From positions 1 through 64,000 of the forward strand of contig WACJ01000069.1 in NCBI GenBank assembly GCA_008973525.1: 64,000 bases of DNA. Direction: 5' to 3'. The stretch comes from Stenopsyche tienmushanensis. Taxonomy: Eukaryota > Arthropoda > Insecta > Trichoptera > Stenopsychidae. Made by a program: the position numbers and the translations under genes. This document shows, piece by piece, positions 34,241 through 43,695 of the stretch (position 1 is its first letter; every line of letters starts with the position of its first letter). Under the pieces are notes generated by a model. The model saw nothing but the letters and a program-made list of their open reading frames with translations, was not told where the DNA came from and made no database searches.

Positions 34241-34501
34241 GGAAGGATTGCAAAGTCTGTTTTCAAAGAAACAAAGCCGGCAAAAAACATCAAACAACAT
34301 ATTATTGTAATAGTTACCCCGAAAATTCGGGCATACGGACAATTCGGACGTCCTGCCATTTCCACAGTTTGGAGAGCACTGAGATCGGTTTTGCGGCAAA
34401 GCTAAGGATCCCCACCACCTACTCCAAGCAGTCCGATCCCACTCCGACCAATAGGAGCGGCGCGGGAAATTCAATTGCATTACTTTCGGAACGCACCCTG
34501 T
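34241..34501. repeat. Unidentified repeat-like block ending GGAACGCACCCTGTA
   Basis: This GC-richer segment has overlapping frames on both strands (for example IAKSVFKETKPAKNIKQHII on plus). Its right end, CGGAACGCACCCTGTA, resembles the inverse of a CAGGGTG-type Tc1/mariner terminus. The coding-like plus-strand text suggests a remnant of a mobile-element gene, but I cannot assign it. Confidence 0.3.
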
Positions 34502-36480
34502 ACTTTGAATTATCTGTTCTGAAATACATATATTTTTGAGTACAAAAAATAAAACGAACTAATTTGCACTCCCAACATTTGCTCGCTATATCCGTTATAT
34601 TGTTTTAATCATGCTTATTAGATATTATTTTGGTTATATTTTTAAATTATTGATTCACACATAAAAGAATATTGGGTTAAAGCAACCTTCTGTGAATGTT
34701 TTCGAATAAAATAGAACCCTACGGATATTTTTTGTGGGTCAATATTCAAAATAACAAGAATGTGCGCATATCAAAAATTACTCAAAAAATGATTTATTGT
34801 CGCGAATATATTGGCATTCGATCGCTAAAGGTTGATAATGCATGATGGTAGAATGTAATTATAGCCACCCAATATATGCCCTTTATGCATTTAATTAAGC
34901 CTTTGAAAGCCTCCTATTTTGGATGATAATTTTACAGGGCAAATCCTATTGAATTGTAGATAATCTAATTTAGAATTTGCAGGAAATGTAATGTTGAAAT
35001 GCATTACGAGAATACTAAGCATGTCAGATGGATTTATGCATAGAGGATTATGTAAGCCTCAAAATAGACTTGCTGATACCTAGCCTTTGTCAATATATAA
35101 TTTACACTTTTGATTAATTTTGTGATGGAACTTACTTAACAAACATGAAGATTTTAAATATTTAAACGAAAAATATATGATGTTATTTCATGTTTTATTA
35201 TTGTTTTGGTACTTGGTTTCTTTGTTGCTTATTCAGTCTGACATGTATGTTGCGACCCGGTATCGGGACATCGATAAAGGCTTTTGCATTACTCTTGGGG
35301 CATTGTCTGGTCGAAGGTCGTCTATTTAAAATGTTGGGGATTTCTGGTAAGAGATACAAGGGTTGAATGGTATGAAATGGCCACGGCAGGCGGAGGTTTG
35401 CAGCTCGCTAGTATTATTTCTTATCAGGAGTCACGAAAGGCAATTCCGCGGTGAACGGTCAGCACGCACACTCCTGGGCTTTAGCCCCTCACCCCCAAGA
35501 GCACCCCGACGAAGAACGTCTTAACAAGCTGAAACAATTTCTATGTGTGGCTGCTTATTGCGGCTCTTTTTTCATATTCCAGCCGGGTTTCTTCAGCGCA
35601 ATTTATTGCCGTTAACGCTTGCGAGGTGCTGTAATTAAACGATGGTATCTGCTCTCAAAGAAAATGATGATTGAAGGCTTCGCCCCTAATGACGATAAAA
35701 ACAATACGCAAACATATTAAATAATCATTTTATATCGGAAGAAATGTGTAGTGTATTTAAATTTCAATCATAAGGAAAATGCATCGCGTTTAGAAAATCC
35801 GCTGAAATTTTCCACGAATCCGGATCTTCATAATATCCGGTTGGATGTGATAAGCAATGCAGTTTGATATGCGAATCATTTCAATTACCATCATTAATGT
35901 GCATTAGTGGAGTCGGGTAATCAAATACATCTAATTCATGCATATTGGATTTCTATTTTCGTTCGGCTTGCATTATCAAAACATTTTTGAGCAGTGAATA
36001 CCAATCTATGGTTTGGATTTAAATTAATTAAAAATCATCGATATTAATCTCTTACATGACATGTTAAACTTTATTTTTACTCAAAAATATTTATTTAACT
36101 TATTGGTATTTTGATTTATTATGTAAATTTGAACTAATTGTCTGGCAGTGAATAATTAAATACTAAAATAATCTTAAATCTTTGGCTGGAAAAGTAAGTC
36201 TTCTATGGAAATCATCTATATATGGATATGAGATAATAAAAATGCTTGAGTCTCATGCGGTAGAAGTGAAACTTCTTAGCTCATAGGAAAAGTTAATTGT
36301 ATGCATTACCTTTTTTTCGACTTGTCAATGGAAATTGTTAGCTAAAAGAAGAAGCTCTGTGTTGTATAATATATAATAAAATAGGGAAGCTACTGGTCTA
36401 GTGGAGGTAGTGCGGCGCATGCGCGTATTATGTCTATGGAATGGAACGGAGAGAATATAAACGATATTTTCATAGTTTAG
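34502..36480. other. Non-repetitive spacer, possibly regulatory
   Basis: No transposon match or exon was called. The DNA contains many TAAT/ATTA cores (34880-35060, 35880-36050) and a GC-richer island at 35370-35520. There is also a short acceptor-like TTTTTTCATATTCCAG at about 35566-35581 followed by ten open codons. It is one of the cleanest single-copy stretches in the window. Confidence 0.3.
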
Positions 36481-36489
36481 ATTTGATGA

Positions 36490-36625
36490 ATACAGTACTT
36501 TTAATTCAAATTAAGCCTTTTTTAACTCAAGTTAAACTTTTTTATTTCAAATTAAACTGTTTTTTCAAGTTAAACTGTAAGATATCAGTCGAAATGTTTT
36601 GTGCTCCAAATTAAACTGTGTATCT
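36490..36625 (+). repeat. Minisatellite, about 20-bp unit (TTTTTAACTCAAGTTAAAC)
   Basis: Five or so degenerate units of about 20 bp, each ending CAARTTAAACT or CAAATTAAACT. The same unit occurs inverted at 37472-37560 (GTTTAACTTGAGTTAAAAAA). The two arrays flank the hAT fragment and two P2 copies. Confidence 0.7.
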
Positions 36626-36639
36626 TTTGAGCACTTAAG

Positions 36640-36875
36640 ATGATTTTTACATTAGTGTAAAATTTCCAATTACTATGTATACATAAAGATGTATCTTTCT
36701 TATCATGATATGTATTTGGTACACCATATGAAATTCTGAACCCCGTATCTATTATATTTCATATCGATATTGATTGTATATCGAGATTTGATTCAGTAAT
36801 GTTGTAATAATTCCCATTATTATTACATTACCATAATTCGACTCAGTTGTAGTAAATATATCATGATTAGGGAAT
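36640..36875 (+). repeat. TTAA element P2, diverged copy b
   Basis: ATGATATGTATTTGGTACAC matches 52580-52600. CCCGTATCTATTATATTTCA plus TATCGATATTG matches 37378 and 42525. It ends with GACTCAGTTGTAGTAAATAT, the counterpart of GAGTCGAGGTGTAGTAAATACATCACC elsewhere. The terminal TTAA is not preserved. Confidence 0.55.
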
Positions 36876-36877
36876 CT

Positions 36878-37285
36878 AATCCCGAGCCAAAATTTCGATC
36901 CCGGGATTTCGGGATTGTATTAGACCATCCCGAGATCAGTCCCGGGATCGGGATTTTCTATAGTTTAAGAAATAACGTTGATAAATTTGATCAAAAATTA
37001 CTAATAAGTCCAAAGGCGAAGAATTTTATTTATTTAACATTAAAGCATCGAGTGTTCCGTCATTTAGACTGGATCTGATTTTGGTAGTCAGGCAACTTCC
37101 TGCTGAAAATACACGCTCAGCCTCCACACTCGTTGGAGATATCATCATCAGATATATAAATGCTAGTTGGAGCTGATGACCACGTGAGCCCCCATTTTCG
37201 TATAAAATCATCAATGTGACTGATAAAATTCTTATCTGCTGAGACACAGACTAAAACTCGCAAAATTCCCGATTTCCCGACAAAT
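36878..37285 (-). pseudogene. hAT transposase C-terminal dimerisation fragment
   Basis: The minus strand (37247-37026) reads LAFIYLMMISPTSVEAERVF then SAGSCLTTKIRSSLNDGTLD and ALMLNK. This is the hAT C-terminal dimerisation motif (family pattern P-x-S-S-x-x-x-E-R-x-F-S-x-x-x-x-x-x-x-x-x-R-x-x-L). Only this last domain of about 70 residues survives; the catalytic core and zinc finger are missing. Repeated CCCGGGATTTCGGGATT-type motifs at 36878-36955, and CCCGATTTCCCGAC at 37267, flank it and probably belong to the element's sub-terminal region. Confidence 0.8.
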
Positions 37286-37296
37286 TATTTATTTCC

Positions 37297-37470
37297 GTCG
37301 CTGCAGATGAATACTTATATATTGTAATACTTTGATGTGATTCGTAATTATATTACGGAGGAACACAAAAATTCTGAACTCCGTGTCTATTATATTTCAT
37401 GTCAATATTCCCATTATTAGAGTCGAGGTGTAGTAAATACATCACCGGTAGGGAAAGGTATAAAAGGAAA
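37297..37470 (+). repeat. TTAA element P2, copy c
   Basis: From GCAGATGAATACTTATATAT through TTCGTAATTATATTACGGAG and CGAGGTGTAGTAAATACATC to ACCGGTAGGGAAAGG it matches 42440-42600 closely in the same orientation, and the inverse of 31306-31460. Confidence 0.7.
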
Positions 37471-37471
37471 A

Positions 37472-37560
37472 AAAGGAAAAAGTTTAACTTGAATAGAAAA
37501 AGGTTTAACTTGAGTTAAAAAAGGTTTAACTTGAGTTATAAAAGATTTAACTTGATATTA
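37472..37560 (-). repeat. Minisatellite, 21-bp unit, inverted partner
   Basis: Four units of GTTTAACTTGAGTTAAAAAA-type (21 bp) run head to tail. They are the inverse of the array at 36490-36625. Confidence 0.75.
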
Positions 37561-37637
37561 AAATACTATATCATCAAAAATGTTTGGCTATGTAATACAT
37601 TATATATTTTTATTCAAATAAGTATGTTATAAATTAA

Positions 37638-38556
37638 GGCGTCTTCTCACTTTAGGCGCCTCAAAAATAGGCTATTTTCGGGATTTTTTTCGAGGATTTT
37701 CGTTAAAAATTATGAGATAAAATGGATCTTATGTAATAAACACATCTTTCGAGTAAATGAAAAAAAAATATTTTTATATTTTTGAACAATTATTATAATA
37801 AAACAGCAGCATCAAAAAACCCGTGTAGAAATGTTATGCTCATGGCTTGTTGATGGTATCTCCGAGATGGGCCATTTGAAACAAAAAAATAAAACAATTT
37901 TAGATTCAGTATATCAGTGGCTATAGCGCATATTATCAGATTTTTGATATTCGCGAAAATAACAAAATGGTGCACGTTTTTCGAAAAAGAAAAAAAAAAC
38001 GCGTTTTTTTTGCAGTTTTTTGTAAAAAAAAATTACTTATAATCAAATTTTCAAAAATCTGATAATATGCGCTATAGCCATAACTATGAAGAATATGTCA
38101 TTCAAATTTCATGGCAATCGGCCGAATAGTTTCCGAAATTTCATCAACAAGCCACTGAAAAACCTTGTTTTGAGATGAACGCATTTAAAGTTTTGGTTGT
38201 AGAAAAATTGCCCAGACACAGCTGTTGAAACACTCGTTGTTATTTTGGGTATTTCCTCCGAAGATCTTCATAAATTGATTTCAAAACCTCGTGAATATCC
38301 TCAGCTAGAGCAGGAGGATGTTTAAAAGTTTCTATCTGATTGTTTTTCACCACTTTCTTGTACTTGCACCATGAGTCTGAACAATACGTATGCAGCTGGG
38401 TGCTCTCAGGTAGTCACCTAGCGGTCGCTCAAAAATGTAGTTAGACTCGTCCGATCTTTATGAAATTTCGATATAACATTTTTGAAAATATGTACCTTCA
38501 AAATTTAAAAAAAAATAAAAATCGATTTTTTTAAATTTGTAAAGTGAGAAGACGCC
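37638..38556. mobile_element. 919-bp TTAA-flanked element P3
   Basis: Both ends read GGCGTCTTCTCACTTTA inward (17 bp, no mismatch) and both are flanked by TTAA (37634-37637, 38557-38560). The adjacent bases GTTATAAA and GTTATTTA also agree at six of eight positions, so an 8-bp target duplication class cannot be excluded. No transposase frame is present. A second, internal inverted repeat of 30 bp lies near the centre-left. By structure this is a non-autonomous DNA transposon, most likely piggyBac-like. Confidence 0.8.
37918..38080. repeat. Perfect 30-bp palindrome arms with 103-bp loop
   Basis: TGGCTATAGCGCATATTATC..AGATTTTTGA at 37918-37947 is repeated exactly in inverse at 38051-38080. The loop is A/T homopolymer-rich (AAAAAAAAACGCGTTTTTTTT near its middle). 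Transcribed, it would fold into a long hairpin. Confidence 0.9.
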
Positions 38557-38560
38557 TTAA

Positions 38561-40006
38561 GTTATTTATGGTGGTTTATCCTATTTTTTTTCGTTCATCA
38601 ATTCATCAACGTCAAATTTGAATTGGAATGCATGTGTGTAAAGTTAACTCATTGTTATATGATCTGTTCGGTGAATTTGCTACTTACAGCTTGTGAAAAA
38701 TTCTAAAAAAAGCCTAGTTGTAGATTTCCACGAACAACGCCATTAAGCCCATTCCAAAGATAGAACGCAATAAAATGCCGAATGTTTGTCCTAAATTTTC
38801 CGAATAAAGACAAACTTCGCAGAATTAAGTAATCAAAACTTTGGCCCTCAAACAATCAGCAAAGTAAATCAAACGCTTTTATCAGATTTTAAGATATTTG
38901 CCGACACTGTGATATGGGCGACGTACGAAAGTTAAACCGTTTTGAGTAAATCTCCCGAGAGGGATTGCCGAGGAAAGCTTTTGTAAGCCACACGTGATAT
39001 GTCAACGTGAAACTTTTCACGACCTTTATTTCGTTTCGTGAATAATAATTGGGAAGACAACAGGCAGGTGGCAAGTGGGTGACCTTTTAAGGCTGTCACT
39101 CATCCCTAATAAAGTCAAGACTTACCAGACAAACTCTAACGACGCTTAATTAATTGAAACACCGTCCTTTATCAGACCTACTATGCCTTGTGTAATCGCG
39201 CCCTTCAAGCTTCAAAACCAGACCGAGAAGGCACGTGACTTCATCTCAGTTTTTTATTTCCTAAATTCAACATTTTATCGTATCTTCCTATGTAAAGACC
39301 GAGAGCTGCCATGGAATTTTGATATAAAATACACTTACATTTTTGTTTCACGTATGAGACGTCGAATAATTTGCAATCAATGCTGGATTTCTACTTGCAC
39401 GATCTTAGCAGTTTACAAAAACTAATTTTCCAAGTTCTGGATAAATAATCGTGCCTTGAGGCTTAGAACTTTGCTAAGTGAATTAGGCACGTATATTAGT
39501 GGAATGATTCCCTGGAGAATATATCCAATTGCGAATTGAGGCTTCAATTAATAAACAGCGTAGTAGCGTTAATATTAATATATTTTAAGGATACGTCTAA
39601 TATATACTAGAATAAATTCATACAAATTATTAATACTGCTTGTTTTTATTGATATATTTTTATCTACATACTGAATTTTAAACAACAATGAAAATTATGA
39701 TTATTCCATAAAATTATATAAATCACGGATATAGCGAGCAATTGTACAAAGAAATCTATTAGATAGGCTATAAAATAAATTTACTAACTCTTTTTATATA
39801 CATGGTTTTCAAAAATTGATTTATATTATATATGATATTTAATTTAAAATGCGTTTGAATTAAAGAAGAAAAATATTCGAGCAATTTATGCTAATCAGTG
39901 CTCGTTATAACCGAGCTAACCCGATAAATCCCTCAATTAGTAGAAAACATAATTTATTATCAACTCTTTAGGATGTCTTAAGTGACACGATGCATTATTT
40001 ATATTA
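38561..40006. other. Non-repetitive spacer
   Basis: Short frames at 38889-39074 (minus) and 39183-39425 (plus) have no motifs or splice context. No repeat match was found. Confidence 0.35.
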
Positions 40007-40010
40007 TTAA

Positions 40011-40426
40011 CCCTTTGCATACGAGACCCTATTTTCGCGCGGCGAACCGGCAACTCAAGACATTTCGCAGCACTTTTAGCGAATTTATTACTCCTAACTT
40101 AAAATCATTACCCCTTTATGAATATAATTTATTAAATATTGCAAGTATTATAATAGGGATCAAAAATTTAGTAGTCTTTCTGCCATGACTGCCAAGTTCA
40201 AAATAGTGCCGAGCATTCAGTCTGGTTCGTGGTTGTGGATTAATTTCAGATAAGAAAATCTTATATCTATTTGAAGAGTATCATGTCATGCTACATTTCA
40301 TAATATTATACAGAAGAAATTAGGGACTCGGTTTCTGAATCAAACCAAGTGGTGAGCGAGAGTCACCTCTCGAGTTGCGGTATCAAATCATATGGTGAGT
40401 GAGAGTCACCTCTCCAGTACAAAGGG
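40011..40426 (+). mobile_element. piggyBac-like MITE P1, copy B (416 bp, intact ends)
   Basis: TTAA (40007-40010) | CCCTTTGCATACGAGACCCT at the left and GTACAAAGGG | TTAA (40427-40430) at the right give the exact TTAA duplication and CCC..GGG ends typical of piggyBac-superfamily elements. The termini share CCCTTTG then a GAGA a few bases on. The interior holds a GAGTGAGAGTCACCTCTC / GAGCGAGAGTCACCTCTCGA direct repeat. It has no transposase and is the best-preserved member of the family. Confidence 0.88.
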
Positions 40427-40790
40427 TTAAAATAGTAGAAAGTTAATAAAAATATTGATTGTTAAGAGTTTGATTGATTTCTAAGACTTTTTAAAATTCA
40501 TCATTGAATTGGAATGCTTTTAAGTCCGTTTTGCTATTAAATTTTGATATCCCATTTATTATCATATAAAAAAATTGCATGAAGAATTTTAGACGACGTT
40601 AATAATGATAATGTGAAAAACGATTTCTGGTTTTGTGAAGATATAAAGCAAAACACTTATTAATTAAAACGATGTCCTCCACTTGATTTTGCAATTGGTT
40701 TTTGGTTAATACTCTTGATGAAATTGTAGCGTGAGGGATTTAACATCACCGATCTGAGCAGACTTAATTTGCCAGATTAACAGCGCCATC
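40427..40790 (+). repeat. Outer repeat of the 33/40-kb inverted duplication, copy B
   Basis: This is the inverse of 33060-33543. In both copies P1 sits at the same point (beside TTTTAACCC), so the nested pair was duplicated as a unit. It ends near AGATTAACAGCGCCATC at 40790. Confidence 0.7.
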
Positions 40791-41050
40791 TTCTGTGGCG
40801 CTGCGGAGAGATTGCATCTGCAAATTACCGACCGATCACTTCTTGCGCGTGCACCATTGCCGGTTGGGTGGTGACGCGCAGGAGACGGGATCCGAGAAGA
40901 GTCGTTGTTTGACCTTGGCTGCGGGAGGACGTCCTTCTCGCAGCCAGATATCTCTCTCTCGTGCTGAATTAAAAAATACGTAGAGAAGAGTCCTTTCATT
41001 CGACGTCCCGTCCACCCCAGTCATCCGTCCATAGTTTTCATAGGATTCAT
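40791..41050. other. GC-rich island, unassigned
   Basis: GC content rises sharply. GCTGCGGGAGGACGTCCTTC has an inverted partner in TCTCGCAGCC just after it. Open frames exist on both strands (minus 40836-41054, 40706-40999), but none has a recognised motif or paired splice sites. It could be a promoter or leader exon, or the end of the neighbouring repeat. Confidence 0.25.
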
Positions 41051-42435
41051 GCATTTTATAAATGTTTTATGAACATTTAATAATAAATTTGTCAATGTAA
41101 AAAGATGACTGGAATTTTTTGAAAGGTATCGGCATCTCATGTAGGTTTAATATACTCGAAAATAGTTTAAGATTGTTGATGGATATCGTTAAACACGAAA
41201 AAAGGACATATCTAAGGACATAAAGACTCTTATTGTATACCCCTTTTTTCAAGATAAGAGAGGTGTAATATTAAATTTGATGTATAGGTTGCGTTATCAC
41301 TTTTATTCCTTTTATTTTGCACATAAAGAACATGGGTATCGTATATTTCATTTGGGCTTATAATGATGAAATATTTCATTACGAATAAAAGGATTTCCTC
41401 CATTAAGAAGATGGAAATGTAAAAGGAAAATTGACGCCACGATGAAATAAAATATGATCTTGGAGTAATTTACATGAGATAAATTCGAGAAGAATACTTC
41501 TTGCCATCTTTTCAAATCACACATTTTTAACCCAATGAGACATTCTATTCAAGAGCACTCCATTTATGTCCAAAATATCATATTATATATTCCACATTTC
41601 AACATGGACATCATACAGAAATTTCAGAATAACTATAAATAAAAGAGTTTTCAGCGAGTCAAAAATTCATCTAATGTGCATATCAGCTTTCACTATTTTT
41701 ATGCCACACTAAAAAAGTCGCATATTTTATTCACAGCTTGAAATAGCGTTTCGAAAGGTCATTAAAACGATCCTTTTTTTAATTTTTTTTTTATTAAAAG
41801 CAAAACTCAGTATACACATGATGGCGTAATATTTTGCTTCGGATGCAATACCATGATTTAAAAGAAATATTTGCACAACCCATCCCTTGGGAGTTGACGT
41901 ACTGAGCTTATTTACGCTACCGCTGGAATATCCAACTATATTAATAACCTTGGGGGATTTAAAAACTTCTAGAAATTTAAATATATCCCATCGGCTTAAA
42001 TCTTACTTAGTCTGAAGCTTAACATAAGTATTCACTGGATAAAATATAATTTTATAAGCGACTCTTCGAATGGAAGTCAAACTTGATTGTAAAATGTATC
42101 GTTAATGATTTGTATGAAAAAGTATCAAATAAACAACGACTTAAATATAACCATAAGATTACGTTCAAGTACAAAATTTTGTATTCATTTATACAAAGCT
42201 AATTTTTGTTTCAGTCAGTGTTTATACAATGTAAATCAGGAAAGTTACAGTCTACCAAACTTAAAAAAAATATATCGAAAACTGAATAATTGTATATACC
42301 GACCTTAAATTAAAATGTAGAAAGTCGCTTTTTTGTCTACAAGTAGTTTACGTTAATTATTCTTAAATCAACGTCATCTACTTTCGATACAAAGTGGTTA
42401 GAACTTTGGTAGACGTGGCTAAATTTGTAGCATAG
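41051..42435. other. AT-rich spacer
   Basis: Nothing is recognised. The frames present are short and Ile/Lys/Tyr-rich. Confidence 0.4.
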
Positions 42436-42439
42436 GAAT

Positions 42440-42705
42440 GCTGCAGATGAATACTTATATATTGTAATACTTTGATGTGATTCGTAATTATATTACGGAG
42501 GAATACACAAATTCTTAACCCCGCATCTATAAGGCTTCATATCGATATTCCCATTATTAGAGTCGAGGTGTAGTAAATACATCACCGGAAGGGAAAAGTT
42601 AATATACCAATTTGAAAAACATATATGTACTGTATATATGTATACATAGATTAGACAGTTACTACCTCTAGACGTCGCCTAAGCTCGCCAATTAGTAGTT
42701 ATACT
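42440..42705 (+). repeat. Composite MITE (P2 plus hAT-like end), copy d
   Basis: From CTGCAGATGAATACTTATAT to ACCGGAAGGGAAAAG|TTAA (TTAA at 42599-42602) it is the P2 element. It then continues with TATACCAATTTGAAAAACAT and GACGTCGCCTAAGCTCGCCA to about 42705. The whole is the inverse of 31211-31470, so this arrangement was propagated as one unit. Confidence 0.7.
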
Positions 42706-42709
42706 ATAC

Positions 42710-43420
42710 TTTCGGTCTCTCATATTTATCCGAAATTTTATAATAGGAACTTATGATTTTGTCCTTAATTTCAAAATTTGATAAAAATCTTTTAGAATGA
42801 TTCAGGTGCCTTTTTGTGTGATTATATCTTGATATTTTTCGGATGTAACGAGCCACTATTAAATGGGTAGTTATTTTTGATAGACTATAATATGCAATTT
42901 TCATGCTTTACCGATGGATGACGACTATGATATTTTTTTTTTGGGTCCTGTATGACCTTTGCGTTTATAGAAGGTCTCCTATCTATTTATGAATATTTCA
43001 CGATTTAAAGGGCGTTTTTTTTTTTGCAATGGATGTGATTTATTGAAGCCTGATCGCTTCTGGGAATAACGGTGACAGCTGACTCCCGTACATTACCTCT
43101 ACAAATATCCAAAGCCTTCTACGCATTGTGTCCAATTTATTTTTGCGTTAGATCAGGCGATTTGTCGACAGACGATGTCTATTCCCCTTTGACAATCGAC
43201 GTAAAGACCAAAAGATAGTGTTGCCGCTTTAGATTACGCAGACAAAGTGGAGCTCTCCCCCCAATTCCTGGGGATGTATAAGGAATTGTTTTTCTTTCGT
43301 GTTTACCATTCGGTAACGAGGCGCAATGAAAACGTCGAGGAAAATAGACCCATCGAATTTTCACGCTGAATTTTTTCCCATACATCTCGCCATTTTATGA
43401 TTGTCATGTTTGTGTTTATG
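42710..43420. other. Spacer
   Basis: The minus-strand frame at 43179-43385 (starting MYGKKFSVKIRWVYFPRRFH) has no motif. Otherwise nothing is seen. Confidence 0.35.
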
Positions 43421-43424
43421 GGTG

Positions 43425-43503
43425 TGACGTGTTTACTCGCAGACGTGTAATTACGTATGACGTGTTTACCTACACAAGTGAATTAATTACATGGTATAAA
43501 TAG
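43425..43503 (+). promoter_or_regulatory. TATA promoter candidate with two TGACGTGTTTAC boxes
   Basis: The 12-mer TGACGTGTTTAC occurs at 43425-43436 and again at 43458-43469, 33 bases (about three helical turns) apart. TGTTTAC is the inverse of GTAAACA, the forkhead/FoxO core. A consensus TATA box, TATAAATAG, follows at 43495-43503. A short signal-peptide-like frame begins 60 bases further on. Together these look like a tissue-specific insect promoter. Confidence 0.4.
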
Positions 43504-43562
43504 CGGTAGAACAAGAGGTGTGATAATGATTGACTTTGACCCATTCAATTTCGAGACAAAAA

Positions 43563-43625
43563 ATGAAGACCGAAATGAGAATTGTCTGTATTTGTCTTAT
43601 AGCTATGATTATGGAGCTTTTCTAA
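43563..43625 (+). CDS. Signal-peptide-like short frame
   Basis: The ATG lies 68 bases after the start of the TATA box, in a good context (AAAAATGA). Twenty codons, MKTEMRIVCICLIAMIMELF, precede TAA. Two charged residues followed by a run of hydrophobic residues is how a secretory leader begins. It stops before any cleavage site, so it is a truncated or dead leader, or the first exon of a gene whose true splice donor I cannot see. No downstream partner was identified. Confidence 0.3.
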   Translation: MKTEMRIVCICLIAMIMELF

Positions 43626-43695
43626 TCAGATTCTAGAGAAGCTTTGTACTTTTGAAGAAAGCTTGAAGTGGTCAGTCTGTAATAAGATACATATA

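Noticed and set aside
34076..34480. 134-residue minus-strand ORF
   Set aside because: It covers the end of MITE copy A' and an unrelated repeat-like block. Part of the peptide is antisense to repeated DNA.
36878..37285. Intact hAT transposase
   Set aside because: Only the last 70 or so residues are readable. No catalytic core or BED finger is present in the surrounding sequence.
43179..43385. 68-residue minus-strand ORF upstream of the TATA block
   Set aside because: No motif, no splice context, and its start is not supported by a promoter on that strand.
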